Source: Roseateles sp. (lineage in GTDB: Bacteria; Pseudomonadota; Gammaproteobacteria; Burkholderiales; Burkholderiaceae_C). From it: a DNA stretch of 64,000 bases. The notes beneath the pieces are model-generated. The model worked only from the letters and a program-made list of their open reading frames with translations. It searched no databases and had not been told where the DNA came from. Each line of letters opens with the position of its first letter. Positions within the stretch are counted from its first letter, which is position 1. Position numbers and translations under genes: made by a program. Shown here in pieces: positions 17,710 through 27,870 of the stretch. The stretch spans positions 124,001 to 188,000 of the forward strand of contig JAFALK010000037.1 in NCBI GenBank assembly GCA_019234295.1, given 5' to 3'.

Positions 17710-19023
17710 ATGGGTTTTCAACAAGGCCTCTCCGGGCTCAACGGCTCCAGCAAGAGCCTGGACGTGATCGGCAACAACATTGCCAACTCCAGCACCTACG
17801 GCTTCAAGGCTTCGCGTGCCGAGTTCGCCGACGTCTATGCGGGAGCCCTCAGCGGCGCCGGCACGAACCCGGTTGGCATCGGCACGACGCTGCAAGCCGT
17901 GGCCCAGCAGTTCACGCAGGGCAATATCTCGACGACCGACAACCCCATGGACCTGGCCATCAACGGGGGCGGTTTCTTCCAGGTCAGCGACGGCAAGAAC
18001 CCGACCGAATACACCCGCAACGGCCAGTTCAAACTGAACTCCAGCGGCTTCATCGTCAACAACGACGGCCTCCAGCTGCTGGGCTATGCGGCCAACAACC
18101 AAGGCGTGATCCAGCCGGGCCAGGCCAAGCCACTGCAGCTCCCCACCGCCGGCATCGCGCCCAACGCGACCAAGAAGGTGAGCATGGAGTTCAACCTGGA
18201 CTCGCGCGCCGCCGTCACGGCCTCGGACGTCAATCCCGGCACCATCGACCTCAGCGACCCGACGACCTACAACAACGCCACCTCGCTGACCGCCTATGAC
18301 GCCAAGGGCCAGGAAGTGGCGGTGACGCTGTACTTCCAGAAGAACGCCGACAACGACGACGGCTCGACGACCTGGAACGTGTTTGCCACCGCCAATGGCA
18401 AGCCCTTCGCCACCGACTCCTCCGGCAGCGACATTGCCGTGGACGCCAACGGCAATCCGCAGGCTCCTTACACCACCATCACCTTCCCGGCTCAAGGTGG
18501 TGCGCCGATCGACCCGACCGCCGCCATCAACATGGACATTCCGGCCGGCACCAACTCGGCCGGCGCCACCACGCTGCCCATCCCTGGCGTCCAGTTCGAC
18601 GTCACCAAGGCCACGGAGAACGGTTCCTCCTTCGGCGTGACCAATCTCGTGCAGGACGGCTACGCGCCGGGCCAGCTGACATCGATGAGCATCGACAACA
18701 GCGGCGTCATCCTGGCCAAGTACTCCAACGGCCAATCCAAGCCGGCCGGGCAGATTGAGCTGGCCAACTTCCGCAACGTGCAGGGTCTGGCGCCGCAGGG
18801 CGGCAATGTGTGGGCACGGACCGCCGCCTCGGGCGATCCCATCGTCGGCGTGCCCGGCGACGGCAACTTCGGAAACCTCAAGGCCGGTGCGCTGGAGGAG
18901 ACCAATGTGGACCTGACGGGCGAGCTCGTCAACATGGTCACGGCCCAGCGCATCTACCAGGCCAATGCGCAGACGATCAAGACGGAGGACCAGATCCTCC
19001 AGACCATCGTCAACCTGCGCTGA
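17710..19023 (+). CDS. flgE: flagellar hook protein FlgE
   Basis: FlgE is the hook subunit. The 437 residues start MGFQQGLSGLNGSSKSLDVIGNNIANSSTYG, the hook-type D0 motif, and end with the conserved EETNVDLTGELVNMVTAQRIYQANAQTIKT segment in D0. The middle (about 150-330) is Asn/Thr/Gly-rich and carries the variable D1/D2 domains. An AGAGG ribosome-binding site lies before the ATG. Confidence 0.97.
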   Translation: MGFQQGLSGLNGSSKSLDVIGNNIANSSTYGFKASRAEFADVYAGALSGAGTNPVGIGTTLQAVAQQFTQGNISTTDNPMDLAINGGGFFQVSDGKNPTEYTRNGQFKLNSSGFIVNNDGLQLLGYAANNQGVIQPGQAKPLQLPTAGIAPNATKKVSMEFNLDSRAAVTASDVNPGTIDLSDPTTYNNATSLTAYDAKGQEVAVTLYFQKNADNDDGSTTWNVFATANGKPFATDSSGSDIAVDANGNPQAPYTTITFPAQGGAPIDPTAAINMDIPAGTNSAGATTLPIPGVQFDVTKATENGSSFGVTNLVQDGYAPGQLTSMSIDNSGVILAKYSNGQSKPAGQIELANFRNVQGLAPQGGNVWARTAASGDPIVGVPGDGNFGNLKAGALEETNVDLTGELVNMVTAQRIYQANAQTIKTEDQILQTIVNLR

Positions 19024-19045
19024 TCCCAGAAGTTAGGCGAACGCA

Positions 19046-19777
19046 ATGGACCGCATGATCTACCTCTCCATGGCCGGCGCCAAGGCGGCCATGCAGCGAC
19101 AGGACGTGCTGTCCAACAACTTGGCCAACGTCTCCACGAACGGCTTCCGCGAGGAGCTGCAGGCCTTCCGCGCAGTGCCCGTACGAGGCGATGGAGCCAG
19201 CACGCGCGCCTATGCGCTGGAGACCTCAGTGGGCTACAACAATGCGCCCGGCGTCGAGCAGGTGACCGAGCGCCCACTCGATGTGGCCATGAAGGGCAAC
19301 GCCTGGCTTGCCGTGCAGGGCCTAGACGGCACCGAGGCCTACACCCGCGCCGGCGCGCTCGACGTGAACTCCGACGGCCTGCTCGTGCTACGCAACGGCC
19401 TGCAGGTCCAGGGCGATGGCGGCCCCATCCAGGCGCCACCGAACAGCCAACTCACGATTGGTGCCGACGGCACGGTCAGTGCGAAGACTGCGGATTCCCC
19501 GCGTTCCGTACCCATCGGCAAGCTGAAGCTCGTCACGCCCACCGCACCGCTGCAGCGCGGCGACGACGGCCTGTTCCGGGCCGCCGACGGCAATGACCTG
19601 GAGGCCGATCCGACTGCGCGCCTGCAAGACGGTGCTCTGGAGGGCTCCAACGTGAGCCCGGTCGAGACCATGGTCAGCATGATCGCCGCGGCTCGGCAGT
19701 TCGAACAGCAGATGAAGCTGCTGCAGATCGCACAGACGCAAGGCCAGGAGTCTTCGAAGCTCCTGTCGGAAAGTTAA
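19046..19777 (+). CDS. flgF: flagellar rod protein FlgF
   Basis: FlgF is a distal/proximal rod component of 243 residues. It starts [20 protein letters not shown] and has the [16 protein letters not shown] motif. It ends with the rod-type segment [22 protein letters not shown]. It lies between flgE and flgG as in most flg operons. Confidence 0.96.
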   Translation: MDRMIYLSMAGAKAAMQRQDVLSNNLANVSTNGFREELQAFRAVPVRGDGASTRAYALETSVGYNNAPGVEQVTERPLDVAMKGNAWLAVQGLDGTEAYTRAGALDVNSDGLLVLRNGLQVQGDGGPIQAPPNSQLTIGADGTVSAKTADSPRSVPIGKLKLVTPTAPLQRGDDGLFRAADGNDLEADPTARLQDGALEGSNVSPVETMVSMIAAARQFEQQMKLLQIAQTQGQESSKLLSES

Positions 19778-19787
19778 GGAAGCAACC

Positions 19788-20570
19788 ATGATCCGCTCGC
19801 TCTGGATTGCCAAGTCCGGCATGGAGGCCCAGCAGACCCAGCTGGACGCCATCTCCAACAACCTCGCCAACTCGGCCACCAACGGCTACAAGCGTTCGCA
19901 CGCCATCTTCGAGGATCTGATGTACCAGAACCTGCGGCAAAGCGGCGCCAACAGCACCGAGCAGACCCAGCTGCCGACGGGTCTGCAGGTCGGCCTGGGC
20001 GTGCGCCCCGTGGCCACCTCGCGCATCTACGCGCAAGGCAATCTCCAGCAGACCTCGAACAACCTGGACCTGGCGATCAAGGGCAACGGCTTCTTTCAAA
20101 TCCAGCAACCCGACGGCACCACGGCCTACACGCGCGACGGCTCCTTCCAGCTCGACTCCGCCGGGCAGATTGTCACGAACACTGGCTATACCGTCCTGCC
20201 CGGCATCACCGTGCCGGCAACCGCCCAGAGCATCACCATCGGCCAGGACGGGACGGTCAGCGTCACCCTGCCCGGCCAGGCCAACCCGCAGACCCTGGGC
20301 CAGATCCAGCTCGCCAACTTCGTGAACCCGGCCGGCCTGGACCCCAAGGGCGGCAATCTCTTCGCGGAGACGGCCTCTTCGGGTACGCCCAACACCGGCG
20401 CGCCGAGCGTCAATGGCATGGGGGCCCTACAGCAGGGCTATGTGGAGACCTCCAACGTCAACGTGGTGGAGGAGCTGGTCTCCATGATCCAGACCCAGCG
20501 CGCCTACGAGCTCAACTCCAAGGCCGTGCAGACCTCGGATCAAATGCTCCAGAAACTCGCGCAGATCTGA
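19788..20570 (+). CDS. flgG: flagellar distal rod protein FlgG
   Basis: FlgG is the distal rod subunit. The 260 residues are the canonical length and sequence type: [20 protein letters not shown] at the start, [16 protein letters not shown], then [20 protein letters not shown]. The C-terminal [24 protein letters not shown] is also as expected. It starts 10 bases after flgF. Confidence 0.98.
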   Translation: MIRSLWIAKSGMEAQQTQLDAISNNLANSATNGYKRSHAIFEDLMYQNLRQSGANSTEQTQLPTGLQVGLGVRPVATSRIYAQGNLQQTSNNLDLAIKGNGFFQIQQPDGTTAYTRDGSFQLDSAGQIVTNTGYTVLPGITVPATAQSITIGQDGTVSVTLPGQANPQTLGQIQLANFVNPAGLDPKGGNLFAETASSGTPNTGAPSVNGMGALQQGYVETSNVNVVEELVSMIQTQRAYELNSKAVQTSDQMLQKLAQI

Positions 20571-20575
20571 ACATC

Positions 20576-21247
20576 ATGAAGCGCTTCATCGCCCTGGCCT
20601 GCATCCTGCCGCTCGCCGCCTGCAGCACGCTCTACCCTACGCCCCAGGTCAAGCTCGAGCACCTGCCCGTGGTGGACCTGCCCATGACGCCGCCACAGGG
20701 CGCGACCAATGGGGCGATCTTCCAGGCGGCGAGCTACCGGCCGCTGTTCGAGGACAACCGCGCCCGCATGGTCGGCGACACGCTGACGGTGCAGATCACC
20801 GAGAACATCAGCGCCACACAGAACGCCACCAGCACCATCGACAAGAAGGGCTCTGCGGTGGGCGCCGTCACTGCCGTGCCCGGCCTGAACGCGGCCAAAA
20901 CCCTGGCCAACGCCGGCATCAACGGCTCCAGCGAGTTCAAGCACGACGGCACCGGCGGCAACACCAACACCAACACCTTCTCCGGCTCCATCACAGCTGT
21001 GGTCATCGCCGTGCTGCCCAACGGCCACCTGATGATCACCGGCGAGAAGCAGATCGGCGTCAACCAGAATGTGGACGTGCTGCGCTTCTCCGGTCAGGTC
21101 GACCCGCGTTCCATCGGCCAAGGCAATGTCGTCGCCTCCACGCTCATCGCCAATGTGCGCATCGAGCAGCGCGGGCGCGGCGCCTTCGCCGATGCGCAAG
21201 GAATAGGCTGGCTCTCGCGGTTCTTCTTGAACCTGTCGCCGACGTGA
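20576..21247 (+). CDS. flgH: flagellar L-ring lipoprotein FlgH
   Basis: FlgH forms the L ring in the outer membrane. The 223 residues start with a lipoprotein signal peptide with lipobox LAAC and the modified Cys at residue 16. The family segment YRPLFEDNRARMVGDTLTVQI lies at about 52-72, and the C-terminal part contains the FSGQVDPRSI motif. It starts 5 bases after flgG. Confidence 0.97.
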   Translation: MKRFIALACILPLAACSTLYPTPQVKLEHLPVVDLPMTPPQGATNGAIFQAASYRPLFEDNRARMVGDTLTVQITENISATQNATSTIDKKGSAVGAVTAVPGLNAAKTLANAGINGSSEFKHDGTGGNTNTNTFSGSITAVVIAVLPNGHLMITGEKQIGVNQNVDVLRFSGQVDPRSIGQGNVVASTLIANVRIEQRGRGAFADAQGIGWLSRFFLNLSPT

Positions 21248-21364
21248 TCTAGGCCCCCTCAGCCCACCCTTGCCGCGCTGGACGCGGGCGAGTGCGCCCG
21301 CGCGGGCCGGCTTGGGAGCGGCGTGGCGCTCGGTCCGCAAGACTGCTCGGCGCGATAAGCGGTG

Positions 21365-21423
21365 TAAAGGGTGCCTTTATCCGCTGCTGCCGATGCTCAA
21401 GTTTCTTCAGAATCGGTCGAAGG
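21365..21423 (+). promoter_or_regulatory. hairpin and weak sigma-28-like promoter before flgI
   Basis: The flgH-flgI gap is 195 bases, much longer than the other flg gaps. It contains a 6-base perfect hairpin (TAAAGG 21365-21370, CCTTTA 21374-21379), then TCAAGTTT (21397-21404), 11 bases, and GTCGAAGG (21416-21423). The -35 is perfect and the -10 matches only in part. It may give flgI-flgL extra late transcription. Confidence 0.3.
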
Positions 21424-21442
21424 CTGTTCCCCTGCTTCGACC

Positions 21443-22546
21443 ATGCGCTTGCTCCCCTTCTTCGCCCGCTCCATCGTCCTCCTGGCCCTGGCCGGCACGG
21501 CCCATGCGGCGCGTATCAAGGAAGTGGCCTCGGTGGCCGGGGTGCGCACCAACTTGCTGACCGGCTACGGCCTCGTCGTCGGCCTCGACGGCACAGGCGA
21601 CCAGACCACGCAGGCCCCCTTCACCCAGCAGAGCCTCACGGCCATGCTGCAGGCCAACGGCGTGATCTTGCCGCAGGGCATCACCATGCAGCCGCGCAAT
21701 ATCGCCGCCGTGATGGTCACGGCCGAGCTGCCGGCGTTTGCCCAGCCGGGCCAGAAGATTGACATCAACGTCTCGTCGATGGGCAATGCCAAGAGCCTGC
21801 GCGGGGGCACCCTGATCGTCACGCCCTTGAAGGGCGCGGACGGGCAGATCTACGCGCTGGCCCAGGGCAATGTCGTCATCGTCGGCGCCGGCGCCTCGGC
21901 CAATGGCTCCAAGGTGCAGGTCAACCAGCTCGCATCGGGCCGCATCCCCAACGGCGCCCAGGTCGAACGCTCGGTCGCCAGCAATGTGCAGGGCGGCGAC
22001 TCCATTCAACTCGACCTCAACGCGGCCGACTTCGCCACCGCCCGCGCCGTGGCCAAGGCCATCAACAGGGCCAAGGGCGAGGGCACGGCCCAGGCCCTGG
22101 ACGGCCGCGTGGTCAAGGTACAGGCCCCCACCACGCCCGATGAGCGCGTGGGCTTCCTGGCCGACCTGGAGAACCTGCCGGTGGACCTGAGCACGCCGGC
22201 CGCGCGCGTGGTCGTCAATGCCCGCACCGGCTCCATCGTCATGAACCAGGCGGTGACGCTGAACAACTGCGCGGTGGCACACGGCAACCTCTCCGTCACC
22301 ATCAGCACCACGCCGCAGGTCAGCCAGCCCAATGCGCTGTCCGGCGGGCAGACTGTGGTCACGCAGAAGTCCGACATCACGATCAAGCAGGAACCCGGCC
22401 CGCTGATCCAGATGCCCGCCAGCGCCAACCTCGCCGACGTGGTCAAGGCCCTGTCGGCGCTGGGCGCCACGCCGCAGGACCTGCTTGCGATCTTGCAGGC
22501 CATGAAGACCGCCGGGGCGCTCAATGCGGAGCTCGAGGTGATCTAG
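21443..22546 (+). CDS. flgI: flagellar P-ring protein FlgI
   Basis: FlgI is the periplasmic P-ring subunit. I chose the ATG at 21443 because it gives a standard signal peptide (MRLLPFFARSIVLLALAGTAHA, cleavage after residue 22) directly followed by the conserved ARIKEVASVAGVRTN. The frame is open 24 codons further upstream with no signal-peptide character. The 367 residues include VGLDGTGDQT and the C-terminal ATPQDLLAILQAMKTAGAL. The flgJ start follows the TAG immediately. Confidence 0.97.
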   Translation: MRLLPFFARSIVLLALAGTAHAARIKEVASVAGVRTNLLTGYGLVVGLDGTGDQTTQAPFTQQSLTAMLQANGVILPQGITMQPRNIAAVMVTAELPAFAQPGQKIDINVSSMGNAKSLRGGTLIVTPLKGADGQIYALAQGNVVIVGAGASANGSKVQVNQLASGRIPNGAQVERSVASNVQGGDSIQLDLNAADFATARAVAKAINRAKGEGTAQALDGRVVKVQAPTTPDERVGFLADLENLPVDLSTPAARVVVNARTGSIVMNQAVTLNNCAVAHGNLSVTISTTPQVSQPNALSGGQTVVTQKSDITIKQEPGPLIQMPASANLADVVKALSALGATPQDLLAILQAMKTAGALNAELEVI

Positions 22547-23410
22547 ATGTCGTCCACCTTCAATCCCGCGGGCCTCAACACGGGGCTGGCATCCGACACG
22601 CGTACACTTGATGCACTCAAGAGTGCCGCCGCCAAGGACCCCAAGGCCTCGATCAAGGAAACGGCCAAGCAATTCGAGTCCCTCTTCATGCAGGAGGTGA
22701 TGAAGAGCATGCGCGCGACCACCTTGTCCTCAGGCATGCTGGACAACTCGGCCAGCCAGATGGGCACCGAGATGCTGGACCAGCAGTTCGCCACCAAGCT
22801 CACCGGGCTGCCCGGCGGCCTGTCCGACGCCATCCAGCGCCAGCTCGCCAAGCAGATGGGCGTGACCGACCCGACGGCGACCAAGCAGAGCCTTCAGCCC
22901 TTGCCCAGCCTGTCCAAGCGCAATGTGCAGTCGCATGTGCAGAGCTTCATCCAGAGCCAGGAAGGCGCGGCACGCGTGGCCGAGCAGGCCTCAGGAATTC
23001 CCTCGCAATTCCTGCTCGCCCAGGCCGCGCACGAGACGGGTTGGGGCCGGCACCAGATCACGAACAAGGACGGCACGCCCTCGCACAATATCTTCGGCAT
23101 CAAGGCCACCGCGGGCTGGACTGGCAAGACCGTGGACGTGCAGACCACCGAATATGTGGACGGCAAGGCCCAGAAGGTCACCGCCAAGTTCCGCGCCTAC
23201 GACAGCTATGCTGACGCCTACAAGGACTACGCACAGCTGATTGGTTCCAACGAGCGCTACGCCAACGTGGTGGCGCAGGCGCGCAGTGGCAATGCCGCGA
23301 GCTTCGCTCAGGGCCTGCAAAAGGCCGGCTACGCCACCGACCCACAGTACGCCGCCAAGCTGGCGCGGGTCATCGACACGACGATGCGCGTCCAGCGCGC
23401 GCTCGCCTAA
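22547..23410 (+). CDS. flgJ: flagellar rod-cap peptidoglycan hydrolase FlgJ
   Basis: FlgJ has two domains. The N-terminal part (about 25-110) is the rod-capping domain with AKQFESLFMQEVMKSMR. The C-terminal part (from about 125) is a glucosaminidase that opens the peptidoglycan for the rod, with QAAHETGWGRHQI carrying the likely catalytic Glu and later FRAYDSYADAYKDYA. At 287 residues it is the full dual-domain form found in beta- and gammaproteobacteria. Confidence 0.97.
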   Translation: MSSTFNPAGLNTGLASDTRTLDALKSAAAKDPKASIKETAKQFESLFMQEVMKSMRATTLSSGMLDNSASQMGTEMLDQQFATKLTGLPGGLSDAIQRQLAKQMGVTDPTATKQSLQPLPSLSKRNVQSHVQSFIQSQEGAARVAEQASGIPSQFLLAQAAHETGWGRHQITNKDGTPSHNIFGIKATAGWTGKTVDVQTTEYVDGKAQKVTAKFRAYDSYADAYKDYAQLIGSNERYANVVAQARSGNAASFAQGLQKAGYATDPQYAAKLARVIDTTMRVQRALA

Positions 23411-23419
23411 GGAGCATCC

Positions 23420-25420
23420 ATGTCCAGCAGCTTGCTCCAGATCGGCGTCACCGCGTTGTTCGCCAACCAGGCGGCCTTGCAGACGATCGGCCAGAACATC
23501 GCCAACGCCAACACGCCCGGCTACTCGCGCCAGTCCGTCGTGCTGAGCACACCACCGGGCCAGTTCACCGGATCGGGCTTCTTCGGCAAGGGCGTTAGCG
23601 TGGACACCGTGATCCGCGCCCACAGCGATTTCCTGACTTCGCAGGCCAACTCGACTTCCGCCACCCAGTCGCTGGACCAAACTCACTCCGACTATCTCTC
23701 GCAGCTGCAAAAGGTCTTCCCCACCGACGACACCGGCATCGGCTCGGCGGCCAGCACCTTCTTCAACAATCTCATCAACGTTGCCAACTCGCCGTCAGAC
23801 CCGTCGGCGCGTCAGGTTGCGCTCTCGGGCGCTTCCGAACTGGCCGCGCGCTTCACCTCGGCAGGCCAGCAGCTGACCTCGCTGCAGTCCGGCGTGGTCA
23901 GCGACCTCAAGGCCGACGTGTCGCAGGTCAACCAGCTCGCCCAGCAGATCGCCCAGGCCAACGCCGCCATCTCCAAGGAGCAAGGCACGGGCGCCTCACC
24001 CAACGACTTGCTCGACCAGCGCGACCAGCTCATCGCCAAGCTCAGCAAGTTCCTGCAGATCAGCACACTGCCCGCCAGCGACGGTTCGATGGGCGTGTTC
24101 ATCGGCGGCGGCCAGCGTCTCGTGCTAGACACGCAGGCGCTTCAGCTCAGCGTCACGCAAGATCCCTTCGACTCTTCCAAGGCGCAGATCTCGATTCAGG
24201 AGACCAACGGCGCGCGCACGCTCGACTCCAGCACGCTGACCGGCGGCTCCATCACCGCGCGGATCCTGTTTCAGAACGACGACCTCGAACACGCCAAGAA
24301 CCTGCTCGGGCAGATGGCCACAGCCATCACCGCGCGCGTCAACCAGCAGCAGGCCCTGGGTCTCGACACTTCCCAGCCGCCTGGCGCCGGCGCGCCGATC
24401 TTCGGCACCGTCGCGCCCAAGGCCCTGCCGGCCACCACCAACGCACGCAACCCCGACGGCACCTACGCCACCTCGGTGAACCTCACCATCACCGACGCGA
24501 CCCAGCTCCAGGCGAGCAGCTACAAGCTGCGCGCCTCGCCCGACGGCACGCCCGGCGTCTACCAGCTCACGCGCGTCTCCGACGGGTTGGTGCGCACCGT
24601 CTCCAACGGCGACACGGTGGATGGCTTCAAGATCGACGTGAGCGGAGCCGACATGGGCAGCGGCGATGCCTTCCTGCTCCAGACCGTCAGCCAGGCCTCC
24701 CAAAACATGAAGGCGATCCTCACCAACCCCAACGGCATCGCCGCCGCCTCCCCGCTCACAAGCTCCATCGCCGCCACCAACACCGGCACGGCGACCGTGC
24801 GCTCGCTCTACGCCGTCAATAGCAATATCGATCCCACGCTGGCGCCCATGAGCATCCAGTTCACCGGCCCGAACGCGTCCGATCCGTCCAAGGTGGACTA
24901 CACGCTGAGCCTGTCCAACGGCACGGTGCTCACCGGCACCTGGGCCTCGGGCCAGGCCATCGGCAACCAGCCCAACGCCAACCCGCCGATCGACCTGGGC
25001 TTCGAACTCCAGCTCGACGGCGTGCCGCGCGCCGGCGATCAGATCGATCTGGCTGCTACCCAGTTCACGGCCACGAACAACGGCAACGCCAAGGCCCTGC
25101 TCGACCTGCAGACCGAGGGCTTCGTGGGCCGATCCGTGGCCAGCGACGGTACCGTCACACCGGGCGCCAACATCAACGACGCCTACGCCGCCGCCATGGG
25201 CGACGTGGGCGCCCGAGTCCAGGGTGCGACCTATCTCGCGCAGGTTTCCACCTCGGTGTCTCAGGATGCAGAGACCGCCCGCGCCAACCAAGCCGGCGTC
25301 AACGTCGACGAAGAAGCCGCGCGGCTGATGCAGTACCAGCAGGGCTATCAGGCCGCGGCCAAGGTGCTGCAGACGGCCCAGACCCTCTTCTCGCAGCTGC
25401 TCAACACCATCTCCGGCTGA
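23420..25420 (+). CDS. flgK: hook-filament junction protein FlgK
   Basis: FlgK (HAP1) joins hook and filament. The 666 residues have the hook-type start LQIGVTALFANQAALQTIGQNIANANTPGYSRQ, a long variable middle, and the conserved C-terminus VNVDEEAARLMQYQQGYQAAAKV with LFSQLLNTISG. It is longer than the 547-residue enteric protein, the extra length lying in the central domain (about 330-560). It probably uses FlgN as export chaperone. Confidence 0.97.
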   Translation: MSSSLLQIGVTALFANQAALQTIGQNIANANTPGYSRQSVVLSTPPGQFTGSGFFGKGVSVDTVIRAHSDFLTSQANSTSATQSLDQTHSDYLSQLQKVFPTDDTGIGSAASTFFNNLINVANSPSDPSARQVALSGASELAARFTSAGQQLTSLQSGVVSDLKADVSQVNQLAQQIAQANAAISKEQGTGASPNDLLDQRDQLIAKLSKFLQISTLPASDGSMGVFIGGGQRLVLDTQALQLSVTQDPFDSSKAQISIQETNGARTLDSSTLTGGSITARILFQNDDLEHAKNLLGQMATAITARVNQQQALGLDTSQPPGAGAPIFGTVAPKALPATTNARNPDGTYATSVNLTITDATQLQASSYKLRASPDGTPGVYQLTRVSDGLVRTVSNGDTVDGFKIDVSGADMGSGDAFLLQTVSQASQNMKAILTNPNGIAAASPLTSSIAATNTGTATVRSLYAVNSNIDPTLAPMSIQFTGPNASDPSKVDYTLSLSNGTVLTGTWASGQAIGNQPNANPPIDLGFELQLDGVPRAGDQIDLAATQFTATNNGNAKALLDLQTEGFVGRSVASDGTVTPGANINDAYAAAMGDVGARVQGATYLAQVSTSVSQDAETARANQAGVNVDEEAARLMQYQQGYQAAAKVLQTAQTLFSQLLNTISG

Positions 25421-25437
25421 GCCCAAGGAGATCCCGT

Positions 25438-26649
25438 ATGCGTCTGTCCACCGCCAACCTTTTCGACAACACCGTCGCCACGCTGCAGAACCGTCAGTCG
25501 CAGCTGCAACGCTCGCAGACCCAGCTCACGTCGGGCAAGCGCATCTCGCAGGCCAGCGACGATCCCACAGGTGCCGCGCAGGCCGAGCGCTCGCGCGCCA
25601 CGATCAGCCGCATCGACGCCGACAACCGCGCCTTGCAGGCGAGCCAGAACGCCATGACCCTGGCCGAGTCGGCCCTGGGCGACGCCTCCGACATCCTCCA
25701 GCAAATCCGCGAGACCATCGTGCAGGCCGGCGACGGCAGCTACACGGACGACGAGCGAAAGGCCCTCGGTGCCAAGGTCCAGGACCTGCGCAATCAGCTC
25801 TTCACCATCGCCAACCGCACCGACGGCGCAGGCAGCTACCTCTTCGCCGGCCAAGGCTCGGGCGGTCCCCCCTTCTTGGACCAGAGCGGAGGCGTCAAGT
25901 ACGTCGGCGTGCCCGGCATCAACCAGACCGGCGTGTTGGCCGGCTATCCGCTGTCGGTGGACGGCCGCCAGGCCTGGGAACAGGCCAACAGCGGCAACGG
26001 CAGCTTCGTGACCGCCGCGGGCACCAACATCAACACGGGCGATGCGCCCCAGGGCTGGATCGACTCCGGCAACCTGCTCGATCCCAAGGCGCTGACGGGG
26101 CACAACTACACCATCCAGATCAACGGTAACTCGCCTGCGCAGACCTATGTCGTCACCGACAACGTGACCAACACGGTCGTCGCGACCGACAACTACTCCT
26201 CTGGCAAGACAATCCAGTTCGACGGCATGTCCATGACGGTCTCGGGCTCGGTCGTCGACGGCGACCAATTCACGGTGCAACCGTCCACCGCCAACCTGCA
26301 CGTATTCGACGTCGTTGACCGTGCGATTGCAGACCTCAACGCCACAGGCCGCACCGGCCCCCAGGTCAGCCAAGCCAACAATTCGGACCTGCGCGATCTC
26401 GATGCGGTCATGCGAAACATGCAAAATGTCCGCAGTCAGGTGGGCGAGACCATGAATAATCTCGACAACACCCAATCGCGGATGGCTTCGTTGAAGCTCA
26501 ATGCCCAGACGGAGCAGTCCAATGCAGAGGACCTGGACATGGTCAAAGGCATTTCGGACTTCCAGAGCCAGCAGACCGGCTACCAGGCGGCCTTGCAGAC
26601 TTACGCGATGGTTCAGCGCATGTCGCTGTTGCAGTTCATTACCGGCTAG
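25438..26649 (+). CDS. flgL: hook-filament junction protein FlgL
   Basis: FlgL (HAP3) lies between FlgK and the filament. The 403 residues start MRLSTANLFDNTVATLQNRQ, have the flagellin-like QLTSGKRISQASDDPTGAAQA, and end with the D0 helix FQSQQTGYQAALQTYAMVQRMSLLQFI. An AAGGAG site lies before the ATG. It is the last gene of the flg run. The next gene starts 37 bases on and may be cotranscribed. Confidence 0.96.
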   Translation: MRLSTANLFDNTVATLQNRQSQLQRSQTQLTSGKRISQASDDPTGAAQAERSRATISRIDADNRALQASQNAMTLAESALGDASDILQQIRETIVQAGDGSYTDDERKALGAKVQDLRNQLFTIANRTDGAGSYLFAGQGSGGPPFLDQSGGVKYVGVPGINQTGVLAGYPLSVDGRQAWEQANSGNGSFVTAAGTNINTGDAPQGWIDSGNLLDPKALTGHNYTIQINGNSPAQTYVVTDNVTNTVVATDNYSSGKTIQFDGMSMTVSGSVVDGDQFTVQPSTANLHVFDVVDRAIADLNATGRTGPQVSQANNSDLRDLDAVMRNMQNVRSQVGETMNNLDNTQSRMASLKLNAQTEQSNAEDLDMVKGISDFQSQQTGYQAALQTYAMVQRMSLLQFITG

Positions 26650-26686
26650 CAGGCCCCAGCCATCGGACGGGGCCCAGGAAAGAAGA

Positions 26687-27865
26687 ATGAATCACTCCAT
26701 CCTCGGCGTCGTGGCACTGGGCTATGCGCCCCAGATCGATCCCCAGCGCATGGTCACCGCCACGCGGTTGACCGTTGTCCCCCTCAAGTCCGACGCTGCG
26801 CTGGACGCCTCCAGCCTGCTGGAGGCCGTCGGCGAGGTCTGGCCCGCCGGCGGGTCGCAGGTGGTGCTGGCCATCCAGCATGAGGGCCTGCTCAAGGCCG
26901 TGGCGGACGCCAAGCCCTCCCCGAACATCGCGCTTGAAGTGCCCGCCTTCATTGCTGCCGACGCCAGCCTGGCCGCGGCCTTCCAGGCCCTGAAGGCCGC
27001 GGGCAACAAACTGCTGCTCAAGGGCCAGCCCTCGCCGAACATGTCCCCGGCCCTGCTGCCCAGCTTCAAGTTCAACCTGCTCGACCCGTCGAACGAGGCC
27101 CTGGGTGCAGCGCCCGGCCTGGCGCCGCTGCTGACCGGCGTGCGCGGGGCGGCCGAGATCGACGCGGCCTTCAAGCGCGGCGCCCAGCAGGTCATCGGCT
27201 GGCCCATGGATGGCGCGTACGTGGCGCCGGACAACGCAGCGCCGCGCAAGGATGTGCAGGCCGACCTGCAGGTGATCGTCGAGCTGATGTCGCGCGTCGA
27301 CCAGGGCGAGGACATCGACCGCTTGGAGCAGACACTCAAGCGCGACCCCAGTCTGGCCTTTAAGTTGCTGCGCTACATGAACTCGGCCGCCTTCGGGCTC
27401 TCGGTCGAAGTGTCGAGCTTTCGCCACGCCATCATGCTGCTCGGCTACTCACGCCTCAAGCGCTGGCTGGCCCTGCTGCTGACCACGGCCAGCAAGGACC
27501 ACAGCATGCGCCCGATCATGTACGGCGCCCTGCGCCGCGGCCTGCTGATGGAGGAGCTGGCCAAGGGCATGGACGATTCGGAAATGCGCGACGAGATGTT
27601 CGTCTGCGGCCTGTTCTCGCTGCTGGACCACATGCTCAAGCAGCCCTTTGACAAGCTGCTGCAGTCCATCCCGGTGCCCGAGCGCGTGCGCCAGGCCTTG
27701 GTGGACGCGTCTGGTCCCTACCAGCCCTACTTGGACCTGGTGCGCGCCATCGAGGGCGAGTCGGTCTTCGACTTCCGCGACGCCACGGACGCGCTGATGC
27801 TCGGCGCGCAGGAGGTCAACAGCGGCGTGCTGCGGGCCCTGTCCAAGGCCGCGCACCTCGAGTAA
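26687..27865 (+). CDS. degenerate EAL-HDOD signalling protein
   Basis: The start at 26687 (MNHSILGVVALGY) gives 392 residues; the frame is open upstream within flgL but without meaning. The N-terminal half (about 1-190) keeps the barrel pattern of an EAL domain but lacks the E-A-L signature and catalytic acids, so phosphodiesterase activity is unlikely. The C-terminal half (from about 195) is an HDOD domain with DPSLAFKLLRYMNSAAFG and FRHAIMLLGYSRLKRWL. The architecture matches YuxH/CdgJ-type proteins, some of which affect motility. The position right after flgL supports a role in motility control. Confidence 0.85.
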   Translation: MNHSILGVVALGYAPQIDPQRMVTATRLTVVPLKSDAALDASSLLEAVGEVWPAGGSQVVLAIQHEGLLKAVADAKPSPNIALEVPAFIAADASLAAAFQALKAAGNKLLLKGQPSPNMSPALLPSFKFNLLDPSNEALGAAPGLAPLLTGVRGAAEIDAAFKRGAQQVIGWPMDGAYVAPDNAAPRKDVQADLQVIVELMSRVDQGEDIDRLEQTLKRDPSLAFKLLRYMNSAAFGLSVEVSSFRHAIMLLGYSRLKRWLALLLTTASKDHSMRPIMYGALRRGLLMEELAKGMDDSEMRDEMFVCGLFSLLDHMLKQPFDKLLQSIPVPERVRQALVDASGPYQPYLDLVRAIEGESVFDFRDATDALMLGAQEVNSGVLRALSKAAHLE

Positions 27866-27870
27866 GAATC

